Under the pieces are notes generated by a model. It saw only the letters and a program-made list of their open reading frames with translations. It was not told the DNA's origin and ran no database searches. From Candida dubliniensis CD36 (Eukaryota > Ascomycota > Pichiomycetes > Serinales > Debaryomycetaceae), in the NCBI RefSeq assembly GCF_000026945.1, contig NC_012865.1, positions 744,001 through 808,000 on the forward strand: a stretch of 64,000 nucleotides of DNA, written 5' to 3'. Within the stretch, counting starts at the first letter, position 1; every line of letters begins with the position of its first letter. This document shows positions 1-10,322 of the stretch, one piece after another. The position numbers and the translations under genes are program-made.

Positions 1-1178
1 CAATAAATTTATTCAGTCTTTCTGTCATGATGATGTAGAGAGTGTATGTGGTGCTTATTATTGTAAAAGGAGAAACAATATAATATTTACCATTATATTT
101 TGAAAAGGGGATCCGTTCTTTGTTTTTTTTTCTTTTTTTTTTAGTACGTAGGGATTATTTATATTATTTATAGATTATATATACCACTTGATGGAAAAAG
201 GTCATTATTATTATTATTATTATTATTATTTCTTGGTAGTATTTTCATAATATAATTGAAGGGGTAACACTTTGAATTAGACTTTCTTTTTTTTATGATT
301 TACGAGCTTTTGGAATAAAGAATTATCCCACGTTTATTTGGAAGAAGTTTACATTGACAGTAGTAGAGTGAGGGAGGGAGATAATGCATCATCATAATCA
401 TTATCATTATCATTATCATCATGATAAAAGCCAAATATTTATTTCTAATTATGGTCCTAAATGTTTTTTCTTTTAATGGTTTTACACTAGTAATCCAAAA
501 TAATCATGACATTAAATAACTAGGGCTCTTTCATTATGGATTTAGATTAATTGCCAAAAAAAAAAAAAAAAAGAAAGCTGGAAAAAGCTGGGAAGGCAGC
601 AACCTATACAAAACTGGATCTCTGGGTTAATTGAATCAATGTTCTTTATCAATCTTCAATTGTCTTTCAATTTCTTTTACTACTTACATAGAACAACACT
701 ACCATTTGAGTGATATTATGTTCCTCCTAATAGTTTTATCTATTTTCCCACCCCCTCCACCCACCCCCTCTTTTCCCCCATCAAGTAATGCACGTGCCTG
801 GTTTAAGATCTTGATTGAATGAACATCGCCAAAAAAAGGAGTGGAGTGAATAGAAGCAGAAGAAGAAGAAAAATATGTCCAATGGTACACGCAAATCTAT
901 TACAATTTTTTTTATACGACAGCAAAGTTCTCAACTCTCCACAGTATACTATTTACTACTTACTACTTACTATGTACTACTGCGTAAGGCAAAGGATTTG
1001 GCGGAAATCAAACCAACAAAGAAAAAAAAAAGAAAATTTTTCATTCATCCAATTTAGTTGGACTGAAAAAGGAATCGTTTACTACGACTACTCCTACAAC
1101 TACAACAACAACAACCACTACAACAAGTTGAAAACTTTTATATCTTTTTTCTTCAAACGTAATTTTACTACATCAATT
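1..1178. other. Non-coding region upstream of ADO1
   Basis: No convincing gene is visible here. The stretch contains an ATT microsatellite near 207-231, ATC/ATT runs near 385-422, several poly-T and poly-A tracts, and a pyrimidine-rich block near 749-780. An open frame (819-1178) runs into ADO1, but it encodes low-complexity Lys/Tyr/Asn-rich sequence unlike the kinase family, so I treat it as leader or promoter DNA. Confidence 0.6.
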
Positions 1179-2222
1179 ATGTCATCTTATAAATTAGTTT
1201 GTTTAGGTAATCCATTATTGGATTTACAAGCCAAAGTTGAAAAAGATTATTTACAAAAATATGATTTAAAAGATAATGATGCCATTTTAGCTGATACCAA
1301 ACATATGCCAATTTTTCAAGAATTAATTAAACGGGATGATTTAGTTTTAGTTGCTGGTGGAGCTGCTCAAAATACTGCTAGAGGAGCTCAATATATTTTA
1401 CCACCAAAATCAGTAGTTTATTTTGGATCAGTTGGTAAAGATATTTATGCTGAAAGATTAAATCAAGCTAATGAAGAATATGGTTTAATTACAAAATATC
1501 AAATTCAACCAAATATTTCTACTGGTAAATGTGCTGCTTTAATTCATAATCATGATAGATCTTTAGTTACTGATTTGGCAGCTGCTAATCATTTTACTCC
1601 TGATCATTTACAAAAATTAGAAAATTGGGAAATTATTGAAAATGCTGGATTTTATTATATTGGAGGATTTCATTTAACAGTTTCTCCACCAGCAATTAAA
1701 TTATTAGGTGAACATGCTAGTAAAAATAATAAACCTTTAATTTTAAATTTTTCAGCTCCATTTATTCCTCAATTTTTTAAACAACAATTGGATGAAATTT
1801 TACCTTATGTTGATTATGTCATTGCTAATGAAAGTGAAGCTGCTGCTTATAGTGAAAGTCATGATTTAAAAACTACTAATATTGTAGAAATTGCTAAAAA
1901 AATTGTTAAATTACCTAAAAAAAATAATCAAATTTCTAGAACAGTTATTTTCACTCAAGGATTAGATCCAACTATTACTGTTACTTATGATATTAATAAA
2001 GATTCATTTGATATTCAACAATATCCCGTTAAAGAATTGGATAAAGAAAAAGTTGTTGATACTAATGGTGCTGGTGATGCTTTTGCTGCTGGATTTGTTG
2101 CTTCATTGGTTCAAGGTAAAAATTTACCTCAATCAATTGATGTTGGTCAATGGGCTGCGGCTTTATCTATTCAAGAAGTTGGTCCAACTTTCCCATTCCC
2201 AAAACAAACTTATTCTAATTAA
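1179..2222 (+). CDS. ADO1: Adenosine kinase
   Basis: The product is 347 residues, close to the roughly 340 of yeast adenosine kinases. It phosphorylates adenosine to AMP with ATP in the cytosol, which salvages purines and clears the adenosine released by the S-adenosylmethionine cycle. The N-terminus MSSYKLVCLGNPLLDLQA is typical of the family. A glycine pair at residues 60-61 followed by Ala-Ala-Gln-Asn marks the PfkB nucleoside-binding region. The PfkB signature DTNGAGD ends at D300, the expected catalytic base. The start at 1179 was chosen because the family begins there. The frame stays open upstream to 819, but those codons look non-coding. The next gene is convergent and about 950 bp away. 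Codon use is the A/T-ending pattern of the other housekeeping genes here. Confidence 0.93.
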   Translation: MSSYKLVCLGNPLLDLQAKVEKDYLQKYDLKDNDAILADTKHMPIFQELIKRDDLVLVAGGAAQNTARGAQYILPPKSVVYFGSVGKDIYAERLNQANEEYGLITKYQIQPNISTGKCAALIHNHDRSLVTDLAAANHFTPDHLQKLENWEIIENAGFYYIGGFHLTVSPPAIKLLGEHASKNNKPLILNFSAPFIPQFFKQQLDEILPYVDYVIANESEAAAYSESHDLKTTNIVEIAKKIVKLPKKNNQISRTVIFTQGLDPTITVTYDINKDSFDIQQYPVKELDKEKVVDTNGAGDAFAAGFVASLVQGKNLPQSIDVGQWAAALSIQEVGPTFPFPKQTYSN

Positions 2223-3167
2223 AGAGGATACCAAAAAAAAAAAAAAGGGGGGATTTTAAATATTACTTGTCCTAATTCCTTTTTTGTTTTGGTTTTTGTT
2301 TTGGTTTACTTTTAGACATTAATTTATTCCTTAAATTTTTTTGTTTTTTATTATTTTTATTCATTTCAATCATTTCAACATGGGTTATAGAATTTCCCAA
2401 AAGAAATTTTTTTTTATTTTTTTTTTTTGTCATATTATCTTCATAATACTTCAACAGGTTTATTCATTCATTTATTTATTTATTTATTAAAGAATTGTAG
2501 TTGTTGGTTGATGGAAGATTCCAATAGTTTTCAAAAATTGTAACCTGGAATCAAATGAGATATTATTTTGTAAAGGTGTTTTGCAAAGATTGACGATAAA
2601 TTTTTTTTTTTTTTTTTTTTTTTATTTTATCATTTGTTGAAATCAAAGAAAAGCCAACCCTACTTTTGCAATGGTGTAGAATTATTTCATTATTGTATAT
2701 CTATGTATCACATTTCATATTGTCTTGTTATACTAGAACTTGATAGTTGTTATTGGAGATATTCTAATTTTTAGCAATGAAAGTTTTTTTTTTTTTTATT
2801 GACGATTTCTTAACCAAATTTATATCAAAATTGAATTCTACAAAGATAATTATCAATATCTAATTATTAACCAAATCAAACATTAAGTCAAACATTCAAT
2901 TAAATCTAATTATTTTCATTTATTTCAAATATATATATAAATAAATAAATAAATATATATTATATAAATAAATATATATTATATAAATATTAAAAAAAAA
3001 AATCTTACTATACAAAACAAAAAAAAAAATTTAAAAAAGGAAAAGTTTGATTCCAATATTCAACTTCAATTTCAATGGTTGTTGAAATTGAAGATTCAAA
3101 ACAAAACGAAACTAAAACAAAGCCAAAAAAAATAAAAAGGTTAATAATAATAGAGTTAGTAACTATC
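2223..3167. other. Intergenic region between convergent genes
   Basis: No gene is seen. The region holds long poly-T/poly-A tracts (for example 2599-2622), AAAT/TATA-rich simple sequence near 2930-2990, and presumably the 3' ends of ADO1 and of the minus-strand wall-protein gene. Confidence 0.6.
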
Positions 3168-3398
3168 TTAAATCAACATTAAAATCAAAACCAAAATTCC
3201 ACTAGAAAATGAAACTGAACCAAAGAGATTAACAGCAGCAGTAGCAGTAGCAGCAGCAGCAACAGCAGCATTATCATAAATTGGAATTGGAGTTTTAATT
3301 GGTTCATTTCCTGATTGAGTAATATAAATCAAAGTAGTAATTGTTGAAGTTGTAGTATCTTCATCAGAAATCAAATGAATTTTCATCATCATCATCAA
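3168..3398 (-). CDS. Detached GPI-anchor tail of the wall-protein gene
   Basis: This 76-codon frame overlaps the 3' end of the larger wall-protein frame by a few bases. It has no ATG of its own at the edge (it opens at TTG), so it is best read as the C-terminus of that gene. It runs through a Thr-rich segment, a small-residue cluster (Asp-Asn-Ala-Ala, then Ala/Thr-rich) that could be the anchor-attachment site, and ends in the hydrophobic tail SSGILVLILMLI before TAA. That is the standard layout of a fungal GPI signal. Joining it to the upstream frame needs a -1 shift inside 3395-3404, where both frames are open. The cause may be a real frameshift mutation or a base-call error. No intron signals are visible at the junction. 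Confidence 0.6.
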   Translation of the reverse strand: MMMMMKIHLISDEDTTTSTITTLIYITQSGNEPIKTPIPIYDNAAVAAAATATAAVNLFGSVSFSSGILVLILMLI

Positions 3399-5626
3399 TC
3401 TTCAGGATTTTCAGGATTTTCAGGATTTATTGGACCATCAGTAACTTCATTATCATTATTATTATTATTATCTGGTTGTTCTTCTTGTGGTGTAACTATA
3501 GCATCATTATTTGCAATAGCAGCAGTAGTAGTAGCAGTAGTAGTAGTAGCTGAAGAACTATCATTCAGAATATATTCAGTAATCACCAGATGAGTAGTCA
3601 ATGTAGTAGTTGTAGTGGTAACAATAGTTGAAATCATTGAAGTTTTAACTTCACAAATAGTTTCATCAATACATGTAGTAAGAGTGATTGTTAAATCAGT
3701 AATAATTGTCTCAATTTCAGTCTTGGTGACGATTGGACAATGTGTAATGATAATGGTATTACGAATAGTAGTTCTTGGTGTACATGAACCATCATCATCT
3801 TCTTCTTCACAATCAGTAACAGTAGCAGTATCAGTGGTTTCTGTAATAATTGTTGTTAATTCTTGGTCAGTAATATCTTTTGTAGTGATAGTATCAAATG
3901 ATGATTTTGTTGATTCATTAGATTCATCAGTTTCAATTGATTCATTAATTGGATTGCTAGTTGGAGTAATAGATTGTTCATCATTATTGGTTGTAATAGT
4001 ATCACTTGGTGTATCACTAGGAGAATCCTCAATAGGTGGATTTGACTCAACCGCATTATCATCATTATCATCATCATTATCGTCATTATCAGTCGATTCA
4101 GGTACTTCAGTTGGATCAGTTGGATCAATTTCATCAATATTATCTTCTTCAATATTGACAATTTTAAATTGATTTAATGGTTCACAACCATTTTCTTCAC
4201 CAAAATATACTCTATAACCAACATTATTATTATCATCATTATTATTATCATCATCATCATGATTATTACAAGCACTAAATTTAACATTATCAGAATAAAA
4301 TCCATCTATAGATTCTTGTATTAAAAAAATACCTTCATCATTAATAATCCAACCTTGAATTGCATCTTTTTGATTATCAACTAATTCTAATAATTTTTCA
4401 TCATTAATATTAATCCATTTATTATTATTATTATTATTATTATTAATTTGTAAATAACCATCAATAATTTTAAATATTGCTAAATCACCATTTAAAAGTG
4501 TAATGAATTTTTCATTAGAATAAAAATAAACTCTATCACCTTGAAACATGGCTGATATAATCATTGACATTGTTGAATCGATATTTCCTCCTTCTTCTTC
4601 TCCTTCTCCTTCTCCTTCTCCATCACCACCACCTTCTACATCTTCTTCTTCTTCTTCTGATGGTGATTCAGTTTCTTCAGATAATTGAGAAGATGTAGTG
4701 CTTTCTTCTTCTTGTTCATCAGTTGTCATGGTAGTGGTAGATGATTTTGTAGTAGATTCATCAGTTGAAGTTACAGATTCAGATTCAGATTCAGATTCCT
4801 TTGATTCAATTGTAGTTGATGACTCATTGGATTTAGAAGTTGTTGTTACAGAATCATTTGACGTGGTTGTACTTGTATTTGTACTTGTACTTGTACTTGT
4901 GGTTGAAGGTTTGTCTGTTTCAATAGTGGTAGATTCAACTGTTGTTGAAATATCATTATCTGTTGAAGTCTTGATTGTTGGTAAATCAGTCTTGGTTGTT
5001 GGTAAATCAGTCTCAGTTGTTGGTAAATCAATTTCATTTGTAATTGATGACTCAATTTCTTCTGATGATTCTTCAGTTGTACTTGAAGGAAAATCAGTTG
5101 AAGATTCAATATCCTCATCATATTCTTCTTCTACTTCTTCTTCTTCTTCTTCTTGTTGTTGGATTTCTACTTTTGGTTCTATAACAATCTTAAAAATGGC
5201 CAATTTTCTACAATTAGATAAACCCAATGGATTAGCTAAAATGGAATATGGTAATTTATTACCACAAAAATATAAATCATGATCAAATTTAAGTGTTTGT
5301 CTATCTAAAGACCAACCAATACTTGAAGATAATGATTCATCATCATCATCATCATCATTATTATTATTAGAAAATTTTTTAAGATAAGAACAATTATTTT
5401 CATTATAAGTAATTATATCATTTGTACCAGCACAAAATAATTTATTAGAATTTTTATTAAATTCAAAAATATCAATTGATGAATCACTTAATTGAACTTG
5501 AAAATTAATTGGATCAATTTGGAAAAATAAATCTTGATAATCTATAATAGTTTTAACTCGAAATAAATCATTAGCTTGAATTAATTTAATAAATATTAAA
5601 TAAGTTAAAATTGAAATTGATATCAT
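3395..5626 (-). CDS. Secreted Ser/Thr-rich cell-wall protein with two PIR1-C-like domains
   Basis: The product is 743 residues. Residues 1-18 form a signal peptide (Ile/Leu-rich, ending QA). Two related cysteine-containing regions follow, at about 20-165 and 355-500. Both contain a Gly-Trp motif (GWSLD, GWIIND), a Phe/Tyr-rich strand with a Cys, and a later Cys, which resembles the C-terminal domain of PIR-type wall mannoproteins. Between and after them lie acidic and Ser/Thr-rich linkers, including repeated DLPTT(E/K)T units near 200-225 and poly-Glu, poly-Asp and poly-Asn runs. The last 150 residues contain Cys pairs in a Thr-rich setting typical of wall adhesins. Without the frame change at its 3' end the protein would be secreted but not GPI-anchored. 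I infer a wall-structural or adhesive role; the domain match is by eye only. Confidence 0.75.
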   Translation of the reverse strand: MISISILTYLIFIKLIQANDLFRVKTIIDYQDLFFQIDPINFQVQLSDSSIDIFEFNKNSNKLFCAGTNDIITYNENNCSYLKKFSNNNNDDDDDDESLSSSIGWSLDRQTLKFDHDLYFCGNKLPYSILANPLGLSNCRKLAIFKIVIEPKVEIQQQEEEEEEVEEEYDEDIESSTDFPSSTTEESSEEIESSITNEIDLPTTETDLPTTKTDLPTIKTSTDNDISTTVESTTIETDKPSTTSTSTSTNTSTTTSNDSVTTTSKSNESSTTIESKESESESESVTSTDESTTKSSTTTMTTDEQEEESTTSSQLSEETESPSEEEEEDVEGGGDGEGEGEGEEEGGNIDSTMSMIISAMFQGDRVYFYSNEKFITLLNGDLAIFKIIDGYLQINNNNNNNNKWININDEKLLELVDNQKDAIQGWIINDEGIFLIQESIDGFYSDNVKFSACNNHDDDDNNNDDNNNVGYRVYFGEENGCEPLNQFKIVNIEEDNIDEIDPTDPTEVPESTDNDDNDDDNDDNAVESNPPIEDSPSDTPSDTITTNNDEQSITPTSNPINESIETDESNESTKSSFDTITTKDITDQELTTIITETTDTATVTDCEEEDDDGSCTPRTTIRNTIIITHCPIVTKTEIETIITDLTITLTTCIDETICEVKTSMISTIVTTTTTTLTTHLVITEYILNDSSSATTTTATTTAAIANNDAIVTPQEEQPDNNNNNDNEVTDGPINPENPENPED

Positions 5627-5763
5627 TTTAATTAAACTTAAAACAAAAAAAAATCAAAAAAAAAAAAAAAGAATGAAAGAAGGAAGGAAGGAGAAGCGAT
5701 ATTGAGGTTTATAAATAATTTCAATAAAATTGAACAATATCTGGGACGGCTGGTAGTTTTCTG

Positions 5764-5768
<5 letters not shown>

Positions 5769-5794
<26 letters not shown>
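5769..5794. repeat. (TA)n microsatellite
   Basis: A pure TA dinucleotide run of about 13 units about 140 bp upstream of the wall-protein start. It is likely to vary in length between strains. Confidence 0.9.
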
Positions 5795-5823
5795 CAACAA
5801 TTGGGTCAATATCTTGTCAAAAA

Positions 5824-5836
5824 TTATTATTATTAA

Positions 5837-5876
<40 letters not shown>
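5824..5876. repeat. (TTA)n microsatellite
   Basis: A run of about 17 TTA units with one interruption near 5837. Confidence 0.9.
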
Positions 5877-5994
5877 TTCCTTATAAATTTTATTGCCAGC
5901 TTCTACTGTCACCCATGTCATTAAAAAAAGAAAAAAGAATTTGCATATAATTTTTGATCATAATTTGATTATAAAATATATCTATATTCATGAA

Positions 5995-6037
5995 GTTGTT
6001 GTTGTTGTTGTTGTTGTTGTTGTTGCTGTTGTTGTTG
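5995..6037. repeat. (GTT)n microsatellite
   Basis: About 14 GTT units with one GCT interruption. The open frame across it is only poly-Val and is not a gene. Confidence 0.9.
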
Positions 6038-7786
6038 CAAAAAAAAAATTAATATATTATAACAACCAGAAAAAAATAAATTGTTTTTTTTTTTTGCAGT
6101 TTTCTTAACAACAACAATAAAAAATAACCAAACCAATTCGTTACATTTTCATTAATCAAATTCAAGAATTTTAACATGAGGAGGGGGGGGAAATAGAGGG
6201 GGAGAAAGAGAGAGGGGGGATATTAAAAGTGATATATATAGGTATCAAGGCTGGTGTATAGTTTATTTTTTTTTTTTGAAAGGAGTGCCAAGCTGTTTCC
6301 AATTATATTTTTATTATCAATTGGCGCTTGTTCAAACGTGGTGTGTTTCAATTTGACGTGTCATATTATTATTAACTGACTTTGAATCATTTGTTAAATA
6401 GCTGGCATTGAAGTTTACAAAGAGGTGACTTAATTGTATACATATATATATATATATATATATCTTGAAGTTAAAAGCAAACAACCAACAAACTGTATCA
6501 TTTGTAGTATTATTGATAACCAACAAGGCTGTATATTTTTTTACACTTTTGGAAATGATTTCATAACAAATCCATTCTAAAAATTTACCGCCAATTCCTA
6601 CTTTTATTTTTAATCTATTGGTTAGATAATTTTTGATTTTAATTATCCATCTCTTATAGTATTTGCTTTTTTTTTTTTTTTATTTTTATTTTTATTTTTA
6701 TTTTTACTTTTAACATCTTTAGAAAAGGAATAATAATAATCACCTGGTTTATTCAATATTATTTTATTTCATCTTCAATTAAAAAAGAAAGGAAGGCTTT
6801 TGTTTTTTTTTGACATATTTATCAATTAGTAAAGTTACTCAGCGTTTACATTTATAAAAGAAAATATGAAAAATCAGGCAAAAATGAAATTATTATTTGC
6901 AAATGAACAGTTAATACAATTTCAATCAATTTCTGTTGAAGGATTGGATTGGATTAGTATTTAGTAGAGTGAATATTGATAGGTGGTGGGGGGGGGGTGT
7001 CTTTAGGAGGTAGAACGTTGAAGTCGTGTGTACTTCTAATTCCCCCAATTTCTTTTTTTTTTTTTTATCCCATTGGGCGTGTCTCGGTCCCCAATTTTTC
7101 TTTTTTTTGTCTTTCTTTCTTTTTGTTATCTCCTTCAATTAATATTACATCATCCATCATTAAATTAACTTCATAATATTAACTATAGTCTATTCTAGTC
7201 TATTCTAGTCTATTCTTATATACTTATTAATATTAATTAGAAGGATTATTAACTAATGATAACTTATTAGTACTGTGTAGATAATTTGCTTAATTAACTT
7301 CTCTCTCATTTACAGTAAAGTGAAAAAAAAAAAAAAAAAAAAAAGAAAGACAGCCACAAACAAACAAACAAAGGTGGAGTAGTTTTGTCCCCTTAAATTT
7401 TATTTTTGTCTTTGTCTTTGTCTTTGTCTTTTTAAGTGATTGCTCTCTTTTACACACACACACACTTTCTTACTTTCTTTCTTTCTTACTTTCTTTCTTT
7501 CCTTCAACACATATATATATATATATATACATCTTTCTAACTTCCTTCTTTCTATTGATAGATTCATTCAAAAATATATTCCATTCCCATTGATTTATGA
7601 TAATCCCTTGTCATAGATTAGTTTCTTGTTTTTTTCTTGCCTTACCTTGCCTTGATTTGATTTGATTTGATTTCATTTCATTTGTGGTATCTCCCCCCCC
7701 CTCCATTGTTGATCGTGTAATTATTATCCCCACCCCACCCTTTATATTAATCCTAATGAATATTTTAACTTAATCCAACTCAAAAT

Positions 7787-9211
7787 ATGTTAGTCAAGTT
7801 ACCGTTGGAAATACAAATTAAACTATTATTAATGGTACCCAACTCAAATTTAAAATTTGTCAATAGTCACTTTTATTTATTATATAACGATTTATATTAT
7901 CATAAAATTGTCAATACTTTTGGTGAAGCTACTGTCAAAGTTATTATAAAAATATTACCTTGGTTAAAACCTTATATCAAATCATTAGATGTGTTTCGAA
8001 AACAGGCAAGATTGGTAATAACGAAAAGATTACAATTGGAAGAATTACCCATAATTATCCATAATTCTGATTTTACTACCACCACCACCATAAACCCATT
8101 GAATTGTCAATATATCAAAGATTCATGGAAATACATTTATTCTATTCTCAAAAATAAACGACTTTATGCAGAATATTGTGATTACCAAATTGATGAACCA
8201 TCAAATTATGTTTTCAATCATTATGTTGAAATCAATCGAACTTATTTGTTAAGTTATAAGAAAGTTTGTTGGCTTACCCCTGGTGATTATAATTTGAATA
8301 TTGCTTTGGCAATTAAAAATGGTCAAGGATTAGGAACAACAAAATTCGAAGTTAGATATCAAGAATTGAATGAACTTGGTGAAACTCTTATTAAACTGCA
8401 AACATTTTATCCTCCTAGTAATATCAATGAAATTTTACCGAAAAATCAATTTGTTTATTTAAATGTTGGACATTTTATAATACCAAAGCCTTCAAAAATT
8501 GAATCAAAATTTTATTCAAAACAATTTCAATTTCAACCTCAACCAAATAATGATCATAATAAACTACGAAGAATTGAAATTGTAATGGAAGAAATTGGAT
8601 TATATTTAAAAAGTGGATTTCGTGTTTATTTTATTGACATTAGTCAACCATCAATGTTATTCAATGAATATGATTTATTATATTATTCAATCAATGAAAC
8701 TGATTATCGATATTTCATTAATATTTTATTGAAAAATCTATATAAAGCTTTGAATTATGTACAAAATGCCGGATGTTCAGATGATTTGAGTTTCCAATAC
8801 AATCGAGATATTTATGGAGATGGAGATCCATTTATTATAATTAAAAAATATGATAAACAATTTTTATTGGAATATGACAAAACTAATGGAATGTTGTCTT
8901 CTTCATCTTCATCTTCTTCATCTTCATCATTGGCTTTAAGTTCTTTACAAGATTATGTATTATATGATAATAAAAAGTTGCTCAATTATGGCAGGTTTTT
9001 CTTTTTAAATAAATTTACAATAAGGAATTTTAAATTCACTACTATTTATCAACAACGTCAATTTATTAATAGATTTGGTGATTATTTGATTGATTGGAAA
9101 GAACAAGATAGTAAAAAAAATACTAATAAAGATGAAATGCCTATTGAAAGAAATTGTACGTACGATAAGTATGGATTGAAATGGAAACTTCCTATATTAG
9201 GTCAGTTATAA
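7787..9211 (+). CDS. F-box protein, Roy1-like
   Basis: The product is 474 residues. The first 40 residues (MLVKLPLEIQIKLLLMV, then an Asn-rich and Leu-rich helix) fit an F-box: a Leu-Pro start followed by two amphipathic helices. Residues of about 110-290 form a mixed region with Trp and Tyr clusters that resembles the ligand-binding half of F-box/PP2-type fungal proteins such as S. cerevisiae Roy1, a repressor of the Rab GTPase Ypt52. A serine run (about 368-380) is encoded by a TCN repeat. The gene ends 190 bp before the retrotransposon. The F-box assignment is moderate and the Roy1 link is tentative; I see no catalytic motif. The substrate is unknown. Confidence 0.6.
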   Translation: MLVKLPLEIQIKLLLMVPNSNLKFVNSHFYLLYNDLYYHKIVNTFGEATVKVIIKILPWLKPYIKSLDVFRKQARLVITKRLQLEELPIIIHNSDFTTTTTINPLNCQYIKDSWKYIYSILKNKRLYAEYCDYQIDEPSNYVFNHYVEINRTYLLSYKKVCWLTPGDYNLNIALAIKNGQGLGTTKFEVRYQELNELGETLIKLQTFYPPSNINEILPKNQFVYLNVGHFIIPKPSKIESKFYSKQFQFQPQPNNDHNKLRRIEIVMEEIGLYLKSGFRVYFIDISQPSMLFNEYDLLYYSINETDYRYFINILLKNLYKALNYVQNAGCSDDLSFQYNRDIYGDGDPFIIIKKYDKQFLLEYDKTNGMLSSSSSSSSSSSLALSSLQDYVLYDNKKLLNYGRFFFLNKFTIRNFKFTTIYQQRQFINRFGDYLIDWKEQDSKKNTNKDEMPIERNCTYDKYGLKWKLPILGQL

Positions 9212-9337
9212 AAAAAAAAAAAGAAAGAAGGGTATGGGGATATGTGTATCTTTAACTTCTAATGTATTATTTATGTAGTTTACTGATTTAGAAAATAACA
9301 TATCACTTTGCAAATTGAGGTTGGCAATAGAAAGTAA

Positions 9338-9370
9338 GAGGGAGGGAGGGAGGGGGTTGGGGGTGGGGGG
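9338..9370 (+). repeat. G-rich tract with quadruplex potential
   Basis: Six runs of three to six G separated by one or two bases, far above the local base composition. It lies 31 bp outside the retrotransposon end, between the F-box gene terminator region and the 3' LTR. Confidence 0.7.
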
Positions 9371-9401
9371 TAGTTGATTATTTTACGGGAACAAGAAAAA
9401 C

Positions 9402-9733
9402 TGTTATGTACACTGTATAGGGGTAGTGTGTATATTAACTATTTATGTACAATTATCTAATCTAGAATCGTTAGTTCCTTTTTCCAAGATCAATCCCAGG
9501 GGGGATTCCAACTCATATTTATATTACGTTAATCGGATAACACCGAACCCACATTCGGTCTTCTCCACTTCTAGCTTATGGGGGGGGGGGGGGGGAAGAC
9601 AAAGATGGTTCTGATCGGCTCAAGAACGTCAATGACCATAAGTCGGAGGTTCACTAGCTTATCCGATATCCCTGCCAATGACAATACATGAAGAATCACC
9701 TTCTATGCAGTCTTCAGCACTACAATCCTAACA
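9402..9733 (-). repeat. 3' LTR of the retrotransposon
   Basis: This 332-bp copy begins TGTTATGTACAC and ends ATCCTAACA on the plus strand. It matches the uninterrupted parts of the other LTR apart from small changes, including a G run of 16 (9580-9595) against 7 in the other copy. It is free of insertions, so it shows the original LTR structure. Confidence 0.95.
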
Positions 9734-10322
9734 GTTGCCCACCGGTAGACCAAGTGTCCCCACTTGCGTCCAAGTGAAGATCCATGACCGAGTGGCTGTA
9801 TCAGATGTAGACGACAACGTCAGATGTATGGTCTGGTTAGTTGTTGTGGACGGCGTCACTGTGATGTTGGAAGGTAGCGGAATGCCTTGAACTTGGGGAA
9901 TCTAATGACCACATTAACGGAGTTGGACCCGTCATGGAATGATAAAAACACCAGTGGGTTAATGGCAAAAAAAATTCTTATCAGACGAACCATGAAAAAA
10001 AAAAAAATCAAAAAAAAATTTTGGTAGGGAAACCATTATCGTAATGGGCAAAAACCCTGCCTAACTAATCAAAATTGATTGAATCTGCCATTATTGAACT
10101 ACGGTGGATCCGTCTTAGTTAACCAGTTTCTAATCATTCCTTTGATTTTGTAGAACTGTTTCGGCAATGTGTATCAAATCAGTATTTTTGTAATTGACTA
10201 GTTGTAATAATATCAGGAGCATTGGCAATAGTGTCTGACGGTAGTTGCAATAGTGCCTCGTCGTGGACATTGTTGTGAATTGCGTTGTCTGCGGAAGACA
10301 GTAACTCGGAAGTTTGTGCTGC
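9734..10322. other. Untranslated 3' part of the retrotransposon
   Basis: The stretch between the last pol remnant and the 3' LTR. No envelope-like frame or other domain is seen. There are A-rich tracts near 9966-10020. No clear purine-rich plus-strand primer tract directly abuts the LTR at 9734, which may be degenerate. Confidence 0.55.

Larger units (their letters stand above)
5627..7786. other. Long microsatellite-rich intergenic region
   Basis: This 2.16 kb region lies between the divergent wall-protein gene and the F-box gene. No gene is seen. It contains dinucleotide, trinucleotide and homopolymer repeats, G-runs at 6180-6220 and 6983-6998, a 23-base poly-A near 7322, TCTTTG repeats near 7408-7430, and CTTT and TA repeats near 7460-7530. 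It must hold the promoters of both flanking genes, but I cannot place them. Confidence 0.55.

Noticed and set aside
819..1178. 120-codon in-frame extension of ADO1
   Set aside because: Low-complexity Lys/Tyr/Asn sequence, unlike the family. It is open only because no stop happens to occur.
3615..5282. Long plus-strand frames opposite the wall-protein gene
   Set aside because: Ser/Val-rich antisense reading of Asp/Thr repeats. The minus strand has the signal peptide and domains.
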